Source of the DNA: Chloroflexota bacterium
GTDB taxonomy: Bacteria > Chloroflexota > Anaerolineae > Anaerolineales > Villigracilaceae
Direction: 5' to 3'
Length of the DNA: 64,000 bases
NCBI GenBank assembly: GCA_013112685.1
Contig: JABFGC010000001.1
Coordinates: 310,001 to 374,000, forward strand
Shown: positions 1 to 9,588 of the stretch, in pieces
Layout of the letters: every line of letters starts with the position of its first letter
Numbering within the stretch: position 1 is the first letter of the stretch
The notes under the pieces: generated by a model
The model's database searches: none
Seen by the model: only the letters and a program-made list of their open reading frames with translations
Told to the model about the DNA's origin: nothing
Program-made: the position numbers and the translations under genes

Positions 1-82
1 ACTGCCCGGCCATCATCGCGGCAGCATCCGCAGCCAAATTCAACGCATTTCGCAGACCCAACTTGGGTTTAGAAAAACTCAT
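1..82 (-). CDS. Partial CDS, N-terminus only, unknown function
   Basis: An ATG at 82-80 opens a reading frame that stays open to the window edge, giving about 27 residues starting MSFSKPKLGLRNALN. It begins 20 bp after the stop of the minus-strand glycosyltransferase at 103-918, consistent with being the next gene of the same polysaccharide operon. Too little is visible to assign a family. Confidence 0.45.
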   Translation of the reverse strand, partial: MSFSKPKLGLRNALNLAADAAAMMAGQ

Positions 83-102
83 GACCAAAATTCACTCGAA
101 AA

Positions 103-918
103 TCAAGCATCGGGGAAGAAGGCGGAAACATCCTTCTCCACCAGCAGACCGCGGCGGTATTTACGATGTTTCCAATCGAAGCCAAAAATTTGGGAGAGAC
201 GCAGGCGGGATGCTTTGAGGGCTTTTCCAACTTTTGTGCCTTCACCCTCGATTCTCAACAGTTCGTCAGGATTCAACCGCGTCCGCAGAAGCCCTTCCCT
301 TTGCTGTGAACTTCGGACCAGGAACGGCATGTGCAAACAGCGGAAATAGGATTCTTCCCAGGAAATTTCAGTATGCAGCAATCTCCGCAAACCAATGTGA
401 AAGCCCTCTTTGAACCGTACCTCCTCCCCGTGCAGCCGCTCGGTGCAATTCGTCCAGTTTTCGATGATGGAAAAATTATAAAGTTTGGTGATCGGACGAC
501 ACGGCGGGGCAAGGTATCCCTTCGCCAGGCGGTTCTCCCGATCCAGGGATTCGACATTCAACACATTACCGAAAACGCACCAATCGTTTGAAAACGCGCC
601 TTCAAACAGCCGTGTCCGCATGATCTTCAATCCCTGCGGATCATAGATTTCGTCGCCGTCCACGCCGAAGATCCAGGTCCTGGTCCCAAAGTACGGTTCA
701 ATGGCAGCGGCTGACTCGCGCGGCGCGTGGATGCGCCTCAGGTCAATTTTCGGAAATTCATCCGCCAGGCGCTTGCAGACCTCGAACGTCCGATCCGTGG
801 ATTGATGGTCGGTGATGATGATGTGATCGCAGAAATCCACGATGTTGCGGATGGCGCGTTCGATGAACACGTCTTCATTCCGCACCAGCATGATGCCGAC
901 AATTTGATAATCGCTCAC
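103..918 (-). CDS. Family 2 glycosyltransferase (GT-A fold)
   Basis: A 271-residue protein that begins with a GT2-type nucleotide-sugar binding start (IVGIMLVRNEDVFIERAIRN) and continues with a DHQSTDRT segment and a GVDGDEIYD segment at about residues 85-93, which fits a DxD-type metal/nucleotide site. Proteins of this type add a sugar from a nucleotide donor during surface glycan assembly; the donor and acceptor cannot be told from sequence. No membrane segment is apparent, so it is probably cytosolic or peripheral. It lies 12 bp downstream of a methyltransferase gene on the same strand and belongs to the large polysaccharide locus. It is intact. Confidence 0.85.
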   Translation of the reverse strand: MSDYQIVGIMLVRNEDVFIERAIRNIVDFCDHIIITDHQSTDRTFEVCKRLADEFPKIDLRRIHAPRESAAAIEPYFGTRTWIFGVDGDEIYDPQGLKIMRTRLFEGAFSNDWCVFGNVLNVESLDRENRLAKGYLAPPCRPITKLYNFSIIENWTNCTERLHGEEVRFKEGFHIGLRRLLHTEISWEESYFRCLHMPFLVRSSQQREGLLRTRLNPDELLRIEGEGTKVGKALKASRLRLSQIFGFDWKHRKYRRGLLVEKDVSAFFPDA

Positions 919-930
919 GTCAATCTCTCC

Positions 931-1623
931 TCAACGGATCGCGCAGACGAAATAACCGGTGGTGAATTTCGCCCAGGCGCCGCTTTCCTTCCCGAATGTC
1001 GAAAGGTCGTAGCGGCACAGCCAGCGGGAGATCCATTTCATCGCCCAGCGCGCAATTTTTTGGGGAAGCGAATTTCCCTCCACGCCCGATATGCCGAGTT
1101 CGAGCATCAACCCCAACACACCGGCGTAGCCTCCCATGCGATGTACTTCAACGGATTTGAAATTTTTGAACAATTGACGCAAGCCGTCTTCCGTGAAGCG
1201 CTGGAAGTCGTACGGGTCAGCGTGAACAGGGTAGAAAAAAGGCACGGAAGCGAGGACCAGTCCTCCGTCACGCAAGAGGCGGTGAATTTCCTCCACGCAT
1301 CGCTCGGGACGGGGAAGATGTTCCAGCACTTCGGTGCAGATCACACAATCCACGCTTTGTCCTCTTAATGGGACTTGCGCAACGTCGGCATACACATCCG
1401 GTTTCGTTTCGAGATCCAGGTTGACATACCACCAGGCTCGCGCCTGATGCGCGGGCGGTTGAAAGGAACCGCGCTTGTTTGTACGCTTGCCGCCGATGTC
1501 CACCACCACGCCGCGCATGTCAGCGGAAAACGCGGAGAGCGCAGTATCCAGCCACAATCGTCGGTAGGTGACATAACCTTCCGTTTTCCAATAATCGAGG
1601 CGGCGCGGGACGAGCAGCGGCAT
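931..1623 (-). CDS. Class I SAM-dependent methyltransferase
   Basis: A soluble methyltransferase of about 230 residues. The SAM-binding glycine motif is VVDIGGKRTNK near the N-terminus, and post-motif III reads VICTEVLEHLPRPE, typical of the Methyltransf_11 group, followed by a DGG segment and SVPFFYP. I place the start at the ATG of MPLLVPRR (1623), which follows the upstream stop at 1625 directly; a longer frame to 1662 would overlap the preceding methyltransferase by 38 bp. It probably methylates a sugar of the surface polysaccharide or a linked lipid; the substrate is unknown. Confidence 0.8.
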   Translation of the reverse strand: MPLLVPRRLDYWKTEGYVTYRRLWLDTALSAFSADMRGVVVDIGGKRTNKRGSFQPPAHQARAWWYVNLDLETKPDVYADVAQVPLRGQSVDCVICTEVLEHLPRPERCVEEIHRLLRDGGLVLASVPFFYPVHADPYDFQRFTEDGLRQLFKNFKSVEVHRMGGYAGVLGLMLELGISGVEGNSLPQKIARWAMKWISRWLCRYDLSTFGKESGAWAKFTTGYFVCAIR

Positions 1624-1624
1624 G

Positions 1625-2410
1625 TTATTTGAACGCATGAACGACAAAATGAGGGTTTGCAACGCGGTGCGTTCGATTTTCCATATCGAAGCGGCTGACC
1701 ACGCGCGCGTCCCTGAAACCCGCCGCTTTACACATGGCGATCACGGCGGCTTCAGACAGGCTGTAGAACGAACCGCCTGAAATGTGACCTTGATACGTCA
1801 GCAGCGGTTTGTTCCTGTTGAACCAATTCGTTTTCATCGCGGACGAAACAGCGATGACGCATTTTTCCTTTGCGGCAAAGTACAGTTGTTCGATGGCGGT
1901 GATCGGGTCGCGGAGGTGCTCCAGCAGGTCGTTGCACATCACCAGGTCGAATTCGCCGAAGGGCTTGAGGTCATACACCGTTCCGTTTTGAAATTCAACT
2001 TCAAGGGATTTCAACTTCGCCATCAGGAGCAGTTTATTCGAATTATTCAAACCAAATCTTTCGTACACGGAACGGAATCTGCTGTAATCGTCAACGTATT
2101 GCGCGTATTTTTGCTCGTAATTTTTCAGGTTGAAGTTGGAGGCTTGGATGGCGAGCGAACCGTCGTATTTATTCGAGTCAACGGCGCAGACGCGGCTCGC
2201 GCCGTGCTCCTTCATCCAGATCGAAAAATATCCATCCGAACTGCCGACATCCAGGACGGTTTTTCCTGCGTAATCATTCTCGAAGCCGTAATGGGGAATG
2301 TACGTTTCGATATCGTAGGCGCCGTTGGACAACAGACCCTCATAACGAAAACAGTGATACCATTTTCCCTGTTCAAATAATTCCTTTAATTCATCCATTC
2401 GTTTCTCCAT
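1625..2410 (-). CDS. Class I SAM-dependent methyltransferase
   Basis: A 261-residue methyltransferase. The SAM site reads TVLDVGSSDGYFSIWMKEHG with the acidic VCAVDSN loop after it, and a second motif MCNDLLEHLRDP follows. Downstream VSSAMKTNWFN and TYQGHISGGSFYSL are unusual for small sugar methyltransferases but leave the Rossmann core intact. The start is ATG 2410 or ATG 2398; the latter has a GGAG six bases upstream. It sits 1 bp after the next upstream gene, implying one transcript with the polysaccharide genes. The acceptor is unknown. Confidence 0.8.
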   Translation of the reverse strand: MEKRMDELKELFEQGKWYHCFRYEGLLSNGAYDIETYIPHYGFENDYAGKTVLDVGSSDGYFSIWMKEHGASRVCAVDSNKYDGSLAIQASNFNLKNYEQKYAQYVDDYSRFRSVYERFGLNNSNKLLLMAKLKSLEVEFQNGTVYDLKPFGEFDLVMCNDLLEHLRDPITAIEQLYFAAKEKCVIAVSSAMKTNWFNRNKPLLTYQGHISGGSFYSLSEAAVIAMCKAAGFRDARVVSRFDMENRTHRVANPHFVVHAFK

Positions 2411-2411
2411 C

Positions 2412-3828
2412 TCATTTCGATAAGCGCGATTTGATCATGTGAAGCAGGCGCGAGGTTGCCTGTCCATCCAATTCGCCGCATTCGGAGACGGCGTATTCGC
2501 GGCGCGCCTCGCGGTCAAGGCTGCGGTCGTTCAGGTATTGTTCGATATATGCCAGCAGTTCCTTTTCGCTCTTCGCCACCTTCGAGGCTGCCAGCCGCAA
2601 CGGTCGGCGGTTGTGGGTCATGCGCTGCTGAAACGCCGTTGTGACGCCAAACCGCACTCCGAAGGTGTAGGCATCGTAGCCAATGTGAATGGTGGGCAGG
2701 TCGCAGATCGCCGCCTCCAAGCCCATAGTGGAAAAGTTATTCACCAGCACATCGCTGTAACGGAGAAGATAATTCAATTCGTCGGGACCATCGTCCAATC
2801 CCAGATCGAGGCGAAGTTCCTGCGTTCGGTCGCCGCTGGCATCCACCGATCCAGGATTCGACACGTACACGCCCGCGTCGGTAAATATCTTTTCCAGTAT
2901 CTGCCAGCCAGGGGAATCAAGCAATTTCGCATGAGGCTGGGGGCGGACGACAAAATTGAAGTCACCATTCCAAATACGATCTTTTTGTTCCACGAACAGA
3001 CGGTAAATCTCGAAATAGTGATTGATGTTGACGCCGCCCGCGAAAAAGATCGTCTTTTTATCGCGGTCAAGATGGATGGATTTTAGAAACTCTTCGCGGC
3101 TCATCGCCAGTGGGCTGCATGAAGCGGTCGTATTGCACCGCGCCGATGATCTCCAGTTTTTTGGCGGGATACCCGTGCAGTTTCATTACTTCGTCCGCCA
3201 TTTGTTTGCTCCACACACCGAGGCAGGTCGGGTTGAAGCCGCGGTAACCCATGTTGACGATATTGTCGTAGTTGGTGATGGCGGCAAAAGCGGGGATGCC
3301 CATGCGCTGCGCCTCGAGGGCAAAGCTGCCTTCATTCCAGAAGTTGTAGTTGCCCATGCCAGGCGTCAACACGCAATCAACGTTCCGTTCCTTGAAGTGT
3401 TTGTCGTGAGCGTGGGTGACGTAAAATTTCTTTTCCAGCCATGCCAGCAGCTTGCCCATGCCAGGAATGCGGCGCAGGGCGGTGACATAGGTCATTTGCG
3501 CCGCCATTCCAAGCAGGGTGGCATCGAACAATTTGGCTTCGATCATCTCGCGGAAGCGCAGGTCGGTGGTATCGGTCACCACCACGAAGCGGCGAAGCAT
3601 TCGCAACTGTTGAAGCAGGAAATGTTTGGCGTAATACTCGTCATAAACTTCGGTCTGCAATTCGAAATACCCTTCGGGGTCGAATTCAAAGGAGCGAAAG
3701 TAGGCTGGGCTGAGAAAATACAACGGCTTGAAGCCGCCCTCCGCCAGCCGCTGGCGAAAGAAGGGTTGATGGAAGGCGCGCGCCGCCATCTTGCCGTGCA
3801 GGGGAATTGCAATTTTGATTTCAGTCAT
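2412..3828 (-). CDS. GT-B-like glycosyl/glycerophosphotransferase, one apparent frameshift
   Basis: Two pieces in different frames form one protein of about 470 residues. The upstream piece (3828 down to about 3110) starts MTEIKIAIPLHGKMAAR and ends in IIGAVQYDRFMQP. The downstream piece (about 3104 to 2412) starts SREEFLKSIHLDRDKKTIFF and continues through VVRPQPHAK, DVLVNNFSTMGLEAA and the C-terminus. The join, a GAVQYD element followed by a nucleotide-binding half that opens with an FAGG strand, matches CDP-glycerol glycerophosphotransferase-like and capsule GT-B proteins, so this is one gene with a 1-nt indel near 3105-3117. It is probably cytosolic or membrane-associated and extends a surface polymer. 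The exact donor is not clear. Confidence 0.65.
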
Positions 3829-3852
3829 TCAAGTTAACCACTCAATATTTTC

Positions 3853-3924
3853 AACCGCCAAGGCGCCAGGAACGCCAAGTTAAAAAACTTCCTTCGCGCT
3901 CTTTGCCTCTTCGCGGTGCGGAAA
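3853..3924. repeat. Dispersed intergenic repeat (CCGCCAAG family, diverged copy)
   Basis: The gap between the GT-B gene and the transketolase carries AACCGCCAAGGCGCC followed by a T/A-rich centre and an arm reading TCGCGCTCTTTGCCTCTTCG. Closely related CCGCCAAG palindromes occur at 32.16-32.25 kb and 56.40-56.48 kb, where both arms are better preserved. Confidence 0.6.
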
Positions 3925-5901
3925 TCAACCACAATACTTCATTATTCGTTTCGACACCGACAAGCCGTCCAGTTCGTGATACGCCAGCGCCTGTTGCGGC
4001 GTACCGCAGGCGGGGTAGCCTTCCACGGAGAACTTGATCATCTGCTTGCCGTTCATTAATCCGTGTTCGGCGCAAACCGCCAAAAGGTTATCCATCAATC
4101 CGCCAGCGGGATGATGATCTTCGAGGATGAAGATGGTGGAATACGGTTTGATAACTTCTGCAAACCACTTGACATCCACGCGGTTGAGCCAGGGCATGTT
4201 GACGATGCTCAAGCCGAATCCGCGTTCGGCGAGGAGTTCGCTGGCGAGGAGCGCTTCATGCAGCATGACGGGTCCATACGCGAACATGACCGCATCTTTC
4301 CCCGCTGTGAGTTGGCAGCCCTGCCCAAGCCGAATCTCATACCCAGCAGGGAGCGTAATGCGGCGCGGGCTGGGACCAATGATGAGTCGCAGGGCGGAGT
4401 TTTCATCCGTTTGGTTGACGCAGAAATCCAGCGCCATGCGCGTTTCTTCGGCGTTGCAGGGTTGGATGATGACGCAGTTTGGCAGGGCGGAGAAAAGCGA
4501 AATATCGCGCAGGGATTGATGCGACTTGCCAGGTCCCGCAGGGATCAAACCCGCGTAGTGCAAGGCGTAAATGATTTTGGATTTTTCACTCGCGGCGTTG
4601 TAGATTTGCTCGTTGGCGCGCGAGGCGAGGAAACTGGCAAACGAGTTGACGACGGGCAAAAGTCCCTGGCGCGCAAGTCCTGCCGCCATCGAGACCATAT
4701 CTTGCTCTGCGATGCCGTTCTCGATGAAGCGGTTGGGATAGGTGTTCTCGAAATCGCGGACTTTGCAATCGGAAGCGAGGTCGGCATCCAGCACGACGAT
4801 GTCCTTGCGTTTGGCGGCGAGTTCGACCAGCGCCTGACCATAAGCACGCGAAACGTATTCATCCGTCGGCTTGACCGAGAGGCGTTCCAGCGCCGCCTGA
4901 CTGAGCGGCTCGCTTTCGAGCATGGAAGGTGCCGCGGCTTTTGGCTCAGGCTCGACGGGAGTCAAATGCAGCGGGTCCAGCGACACAGCCCCGAGGTCCG
5001 AATTGATGCGCTGAATCAGTTCCTTGAATCCCTCTTCAAAGGCGGCGTCATCGGGCGCGCCAGAGTGCCAGGGGTAGAGTCCTTTTCCAATTTCAAGCGC
5101 GGCGGGATGTTCCATGAACGAAATGCCGCGCCCTTTGATCGTATCGGCAATGATGATCTGCGGCTTGCCTTTGATTTGTTTGGCTTCGACAAGCGCCCTT
5201 TCGATTTGCCGAAAGTCGTGACCGTCAATGCGAATGACGTGCCAGCCGAACGCTTTGAATTTTTCTTCGAGGTTTCGGAGGTCAATGATTTCGGCGACGG
5301 GTTTATCGGATTGCACTTTGTTGTTGTCAACGATGACGGTGAGATTGTCAATCTTGTGATGCGCGGTGACTTGCAGCGCCTCATAATTTTGACCCTCCTG
5401 CAATTCGCCGTCGCCCGTCATCACGTACACGCGACCGCCGCGCCCGAAATGTTTCTTCGCCCACGCCATGCCGCGTCCTTTAGAGATGCCCATGCCGAGC
5501 GAACCCGAGTTGGCTTCGATGCCGCGATTGCCGATGTCGGGATGACCGTTCAAGCCGTTGAGCCTGCGAAGCGCGAGCAGTTTTTCATCGGGAATTTCGC
5601 CGAGCGAATGCAGCGTGGCGTACAAGCCTGGCACGTCATGCCCTTTGGATGAAAAATAGATGTCGCGATCGGGGCTGTCGAAGCCGACCTTGAGCGTGTT
5701 CATCTCTTCGTAGTACATCCAAACCACGATGTCCATCGCGCTGAAACTCGAGCCGAGATGCCCCGAGCCCGCGCGCTTCACTTCCACGAGCGTGTTGGCG
5801 CGGCACATGTCCGCGATGAGTTGGAGTTTTTTGTATTTGTCGGCGGAAGAATTGCGCACGCGCTTGAATTCTTCAACGGGGATTAATTTCAGTTCAACCA
5901 T
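3925..5901 (-). CDS. Transketolase (full-length, polysaccharide-locus type)
   Basis: A 658-residue thiamine-diphosphate enzyme. Residues 1-300 form the TPP/Mg2+ domain: AGSGHLGSSFSAMD near 45, then GDGELQEGQNYEALQ followed by VDNN near 165-195, the GDG-N motif of transketolases. The second half has the pyrimidine-binding domain (SKGHD is in domain 1; ENGIAEQDMVSMAAGLA near 390) and a C-terminal transketolase domain with EDHHPAGGL. It transfers two-carbon ketol units between sugars. Its position between sugar-activation and sugar-transfer genes, rather than with central carbon metabolism, suggests it makes or remodels a precursor of the surface sugar. The start at 5901 gives MVELKLIPVEEF. The gene is intact, unlike many neighbours. 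Confidence 0.9.
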   Translation of the reverse strand: MVELKLIPVEEFKRVRNSSADKYKKLQLIADMCRANTLVEVKRAGSGHLGSSFSAMDIVVWMYYEEMNTLKVGFDSPDRDIYFSSKGHDVPGLYATLHSLGEIPDEKLLALRRLNGLNGHPDIGNRGIEANSGSLGMGISKGRGMAWAKKHFGRGGRVYVMTGDGELQEGQNYEALQVTAHHKIDNLTVIVDNNKVQSDKPVAEIIDLRNLEEKFKAFGWHVIRIDGHDFRQIERALVEAKQIKGKPQIIIADTIKGRGISFMEHPAALEIGKGLYPWHSGAPDDAAFEEGFKELIQRINSDLGAVSLDPLHLTPVEPEPKAAAPSMLESEPLSQAALERLSVKPTDEYVSRAYGQALVELAAKRKDIVVLDADLASDCKVRDFENTYPNRFIENGIAEQDMVSMAAGLARQGLLPVVNSFASFLASRANEQIYNAASEKSKIIYALHYAGLIPAGPGKSHQSLRDISLFSALPNCVIIQPCNAEETRMALDFCVNQTDENSALRLIIGPSPRRITLPAGYEIRLGQGCQLTAGKDAVMFAYGPVMLHEALLASELLAERGFGLSIVNMPWLNRVDVKWFAEVIKPYSTIFILEDHHPAGGLMDNLLAVCAEHGLMNGKQMIKFSVEGYPACGTPQQALAYHELDGLSVSKRIMKYCG

Positions 5902-5916
5902 GTTTTCCTTTTTGTG

Positions 5917-5975
5917 CCCTCATCCCTCACCCTAGCCCTCTCCCTGCGGGAGAGGGCTAGGGTGAGGGATGAGGG
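5917..5975. repeat. Long palindromic repeat (CCCTCATCCCTCACCC family)
   Basis: A perfect inverted repeat with 28-bp arms (5917-5944 and 5948-5975) around a 3-bp loop TGC. It fills the gap between neuA and the transketolase. A second, shorter member lies inside a coding sequence at 20771-20825. As RNA it would form a very stable hairpin and may lower expression of the downstream transketolase. Confidence 0.9.
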
Positions 5976-5978
5976 AAT

Positions 5979-6726
5979 TTATATTTTCTCAACCTTCGGC
6001 AGTTGCGCCTCTCCGCTTGCGATGAGACGCTCCGCCAGTTCCCAATCGTAGGGACGGTTTACATCGAAGCCTTCGTAGCCCTCCGTAAAGAACGGCATGA
6101 CCACTTCGCCTGCAATCGTCCTTCCGTTGAACACCACACGCGACCATGCGATCTCCAGACTGGCATTCTGCGAATAGACTTCGGGCAATGCCTGATACGG
6201 CGTGCTGTGCCAGGGGCTGTTCCTTCGGTCCCAACGGCAGCAACGGCATCATGCGCCTGCCGCGCACGATCCACATCTTGCCAGGGTGTTCCTTGCACTT
6301 CTCGACCGCGCGGAGCGAATCCACGCCTTCTTCGGCTAAGAATTCCTTCCATGCGCGCTGGATCGTCGTCGGCAGGCGGAAGGGACTGGTCGGGCGCAGG
6401 ATGCTGAAGCAGTCATACGCGCGTCCCATTTCCTTGAGTTTGTGAAGCGTGAAGTCAACCCACTCGATGTCTAGCGAAAAGTCGCCTGAAATTTCCGCAG
6501 GTCGGAGGAAGGGAACCTCAGCGCCATATTGGCGGGAAATCTCGGCGTATTCCTCCGAATCCGTCGAGACAAAAACGGAGGAAAAGATTCCGCTCTGCCG
6601 TGCCGCGCAGATGGTGTACGCAATGAGCGGATGCCCCGCCAGCGGGTGGATGTTCTTGCCTGGCACGCGCTTCGAACCTGAACGCGCGGGAATCAAGGCG
6701 ATGATCGAAGGGTTGGATTTGCTCAT
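5979..6726 (-). CDS. neuA: Acylneuraminate (CMP-ulosonate) cytidylyltransferase, one apparent frameshift
   Basis: The N-terminal piece starts MSKSNPSIIALIPARSGSKR and continues VPGKNIHPLAGHPL, the CTP-binding signature of CMP-N-acetylneuraminate synthetases, with RPTSPFR further on. It would activate a 3-deoxy-ulosonic acid with CMP. After about residue 170 the frame changes: the true C-terminus is read as WHSTPYQALPEVYSQNASLE and on to the stop at 5979. The break is a G4 run at 6213-6216 (C4 in the coding strand); removing one base restores EQPWHSTPYQ. The ATG overlaps the stop of the aldehyde dehydrogenase by 4 bp, so the two are translationally coupled. The neuB partner lies at 11.2-12.2 kb. 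Confidence 0.85.
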
Positions 6727-8193
6727 ACCTGCGTCGGGTCTATGTTGATATAGACGTCCTTCAATTCGGAATAAATGTTGAGCGCTTCGGTGCCAGGCTC
6801 GCGCGAGCCGTTGCCCGAAAGTTTGCGCCCGCCGAACGGCATGTGCGGTTCCGAGCCGTACGTCCCTGCATTGACCACCGCCACGCCCGTTTGCACCTTG
6901 TCGTAAAAGCGCGTCGCGCGGTGGATACTGCGTGTGTGGATGCTGGCGGTCAATCCGTAGGGCGTATCGTTTGCCATCTGAAGAGCGTGTTCAAAATCCT
7001 TTGCGCGGTAGAGGATGGCAATGGGACCGAACAACTCGCATTCCGAAATCTCGTCATGCGGGTCAACGTTTTCGATCAACGTCGGCGCCATGTAATAACC
7101 GTCACGGTGTTCGTCATCGGTCAGGCGATGTCCGCCGCACAAAATCGCTGCGCCGTTCTTCTTTGCTTTTTCCACGGCGTTGAGCATGTTATTCAACTGC
7201 CCTTCGTTGATGACGGGACCGAAATCGCAATCGTCCGCGGTGCCGATTTTCAATTTCTTCGTGCGTTCCACCAGCATATCGCGGAACTTCTCGTACACCG
7301 ACTCGAAAATGATCACGCGGCTGGTCGAAGCGCAGCGTTGTCCCGCATTGCTGAACGCAGAGAGCAGCACCCATTTGGCGGCGTTTTCCAAATCAGCGTC
7401 ATCGCACACCACCAGCGGATTCTTCCCGCCCAGTTCCAGCGAGATGCGCGCGAAGCGCTCCCCCGCCGCACGCTGGATAATGCGCCCCACTTCCGTCGAA
7501 CCCGTGAAACTGATCACGCCCACGTCGGGGTGCTCCACGAGCGGCGCGCCCGCTTCTTCTCCATACCCTTGAAGGATGCTCAACACACCATCGGGCAGTC
7601 CTGCCTCTTTTTGCGATCTGTCCGAAAATCCATGCTGTCGCAGGCGTATCTTCGGCGGCTTTCAAGATCGCGGCATTGCCGCACACGAGCGCAGGAAAAA
7701 CCTTCCACGCCACATTTGCAATCGGCGTGTTCGCGGCGATGATGAGTCCCGCCACGCCGATGGGCTGACGGATGGTCATCGCATACTTGTTTGCTGCGCC
7801 GCTCGTCGTGGTGCGACCATACAGACGCTGACCTTCGCTGGCATAGAACAACCCGCATTGGATCGCTCCGCCCGTTTCGCCCAGCGCCTTTTTTCTGGAC
7901 TTTCCAGTTTCGGCGGCGACAATTTCAGCGATCTCACCCTGACGGTTTTGCATCCCCACCACGATCTTGTGCAGGATCAACCCACGCCGCACGGCGGGCG
8001 TATCTGCCCAGTCCGCCTGGGCGCGTTTGGCGACTTCCACCGCCTGCAAAATATCTTCTCGGCGCGAGCGCGCAGCGCGGGTGAGCAATTGTCCATTCGC
8101 AGGGTTGAGTTTGTCGAACCACTCATTAGATCGAGCGGGCTGTTCCTGAGTTCCGATCCAGTTGGGGATTTGGCTGGGTAGCATGGTATTCAT
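6723..8193 (-). CDS. NAD(P)-dependent aldehyde dehydrogenase, one apparent frameshift
   Basis: An aldehyde dehydrogenase of about 490 residues in two frames. The N-terminal half has the cofactor segment QPIGVAGLIIAANTPIANVAWKV; the C-terminal half has the FTGSTEVGR cofactor loop, the catalytic glutamate in LELGGKNPLVV and the catalytic cysteine in NAGQRCASTSR. The halves join as QIAKEAGLPDGVLSI if one base is removed from a T5 run at 7608-7612. The start is ATG 8193, 4 bp after the preceding glycosyltransferase stop. It oxidises an aldehyde to the acid; in this locus the substrate could be a sugar or sugar-derived aldehyde, but that is inference from neighbours. Confidence 0.85.
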
Positions 8194-8197
8194 GGTT

Positions 8198-8932
8198 TCA
8201 CTTGATCTTTCCAAAGCGATGTTTTACCAAAAGGTTCAAGGTCTGCATAATTGTCCTTCTTACATTCATTTTGCTGGCGCCTGGTTTTCGGTCATATCGA
8301 AGAATAATCGGAACCTCGGCACATACAACGTTAAGCCTGCTGAGTTTCAGCAAAATATCCACCATGACGGAAAAGCCTGTTTGGTTCACAAAATCATTCC
8401 CCCACCTTTCAAAGGCTACCTTCAGGACTGCGGCGCGATACGCCCTATATCCGCACGTATAATCGCGCACGCCCGGGATGGGATACATCATCCGAAACAA
8501 CAATGAAGCGCCAATGCTGAGAACCTGGCGATAAAAGGAAACTCCAACAACCCTCGACTCGGGCAAATAACGCGATGCAATCACCACATCACAGCCTTCT
8601 TCAATTCTCTCCACCATCTTTCCGATCAATGCCGGGGCGTGGGAGTCGTCCGAATCCATGGTTACAATAATATCCTTCTCGGTAGAGGCTTCAAGCGCTG
8701 CGAGCAATCCTGTTTTGATTGCTTCGCCCAATCCCTTGTTTCCATCGTGCGAAATAACGACCGCTTCCGGCATGGCGCGCTTTGCATTTTCCGCGGTTTT
8801 GTCCTTGCTGCCGTCGTCCACAACGATCACACGGATCGGGAAGTGTTTTCTCCCCATCAACTCGGAAACTCGGGAGAGGAGCGGTCCAATACTGTTTTCC
8901 TCGTTATAGGCTGGTAAAACAACCGTGATCAT
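8198..8932 (-). CDS. GT2 glycosyltransferase, polyprenyl-phosphate sugar synthase-like
   Basis: About 244 residues starting MITVVLPAYNEENSIGPLLS, with the nucleotide-binding VVDDGSKDKT and the metal-binding TMDSDDSHAP. GLGEAIKTGL and ASRYLPESR are typical of dolichyl-phosphate mannose synthase-like enzymes, which load a sugar onto a lipid phosphate carrier at the membrane. No C-terminal membrane segments are evident. The start at 8932 is chosen because it has GGAGAG just upstream and the conserved VVLPAYNEE follows immediately; the open frame to 9037 overlaps the preceding gene and adds unrelated residues. Confidence 0.85.
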   Translation of the reverse strand: MITVVLPAYNEENSIGPLLSRVSELMGRKHFPIRVIVVDDGSKDKTAENAKRAMPEAVVISHDGNKGLGEAIKTGLLAALEASTEKDIIVTMDSDDSHAPALIGKMVERIEEGCDVVIASRYLPESRVVGVSFYRQVLSIGASLLFRMMYPIPGVRDYTCGYRAYRAAVLKVAFERWGNDFVNQTGFSVMVDILLKLSRLNVVCAEVPIILRYDRKPGASKMNVRRTIMQTLNLLVKHRFGKIK

Positions 8933-9588
8933 CTCTCCTCCCCTTTCTTCGCTAGGATCATCACAGCAGGCGTGATTCGCCGCGTGCTTTTGGAAAGTAC
9001 GTTCAAATAAAAGCGGTTGAAAAAGAAATATCTCCAAATTCCCACATAATCCAAAACGGCAAAGCGTTTCGATACCTCCGCAAGCCAGAATTCACGCGAG
9101 CGGCGGTAGTTATGCGTTTCGTCCCTGTCGAGCATGTCAACCATCCAGCCGAGCGGACCGTCATAGACGGGAACGGTCAACGCCAATATACCGCCGTCTT
9201 TTAGAAGGTCCTGAATATTATCCAGCGCCTCGCCCAGGTCCCTAGTGTGTTCCAGGACATCGAAACAAGTAATTAGATCATAGCGGTTCTCCAAATGAAG
9301 ACTGCCGACCGCGCCTACAAATACATCAATTTCCTTCGAGAGCGTGGAGCGCGCCTCGGCGACGGCGTGAAGGGAAATATCCACGCCCATGCAGTCAAAA
9401 CTATGAGATGCTTCCTGCAGAAACAAGCCATAGGCGCAGCCGATGTCGAGCAGGGATCCCGCAGATATGTGCTTTTTGATCTCGGCAAGGAAGGACAGCC
9501 ACTTATGGCGCGGATTTCTCAGGCGGTAATACGGACCATATGCGCTGTCAAAATAGGACCTGGTAAATTTTTCGTCCATGCTCGTCAC
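8929..9588 (-). CDS. Class I SAM-dependent methyltransferase
   Basis: A 219-residue methyltransferase with SLLDIGCAYGLFLQEA (SAM motif I), GVDIS (acidic loop), TCFDVLEHTRDLGEAL and DGGILALTVPVYDG. The start is either GTG 9588, which overlaps the upstream stop and has GGGAG at a good distance, or ATG 9579. It ends inside the ribosome-binding region of the next GT2 gene. It probably methylates a glycan or lipid-linked intermediate. Confidence 0.8.
   Translation of the reverse strand: MTSMDEKFTRSYFDSAYGPYYRLRNPRHKWLSFLAEIKKHISAGSLLDIGCAYGLFLQEASHSFDCMGVDISLHAVAEARSTLSKEIDVFVGAVGSLHLENRYDLITCFDVLEHTRDLGEALDNIQDLLKDGGILALTVPVYDGPLGWMVDMLDRDETHNYRRSREFWLAEVSKRFAVLDYVGIWRYFFFNRFYLNVLSKSTRRITPAVMILAKKGEER

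Noticed and set aside
4063..5652. Long plus-strand open frame (529 codons) antisense to the transketolase gene
   Set aside because: It lies wholly opposite a conserved transketolase with clear catalytic motifs, has no recognisable domain, and is a by-product of high G+C codon use.
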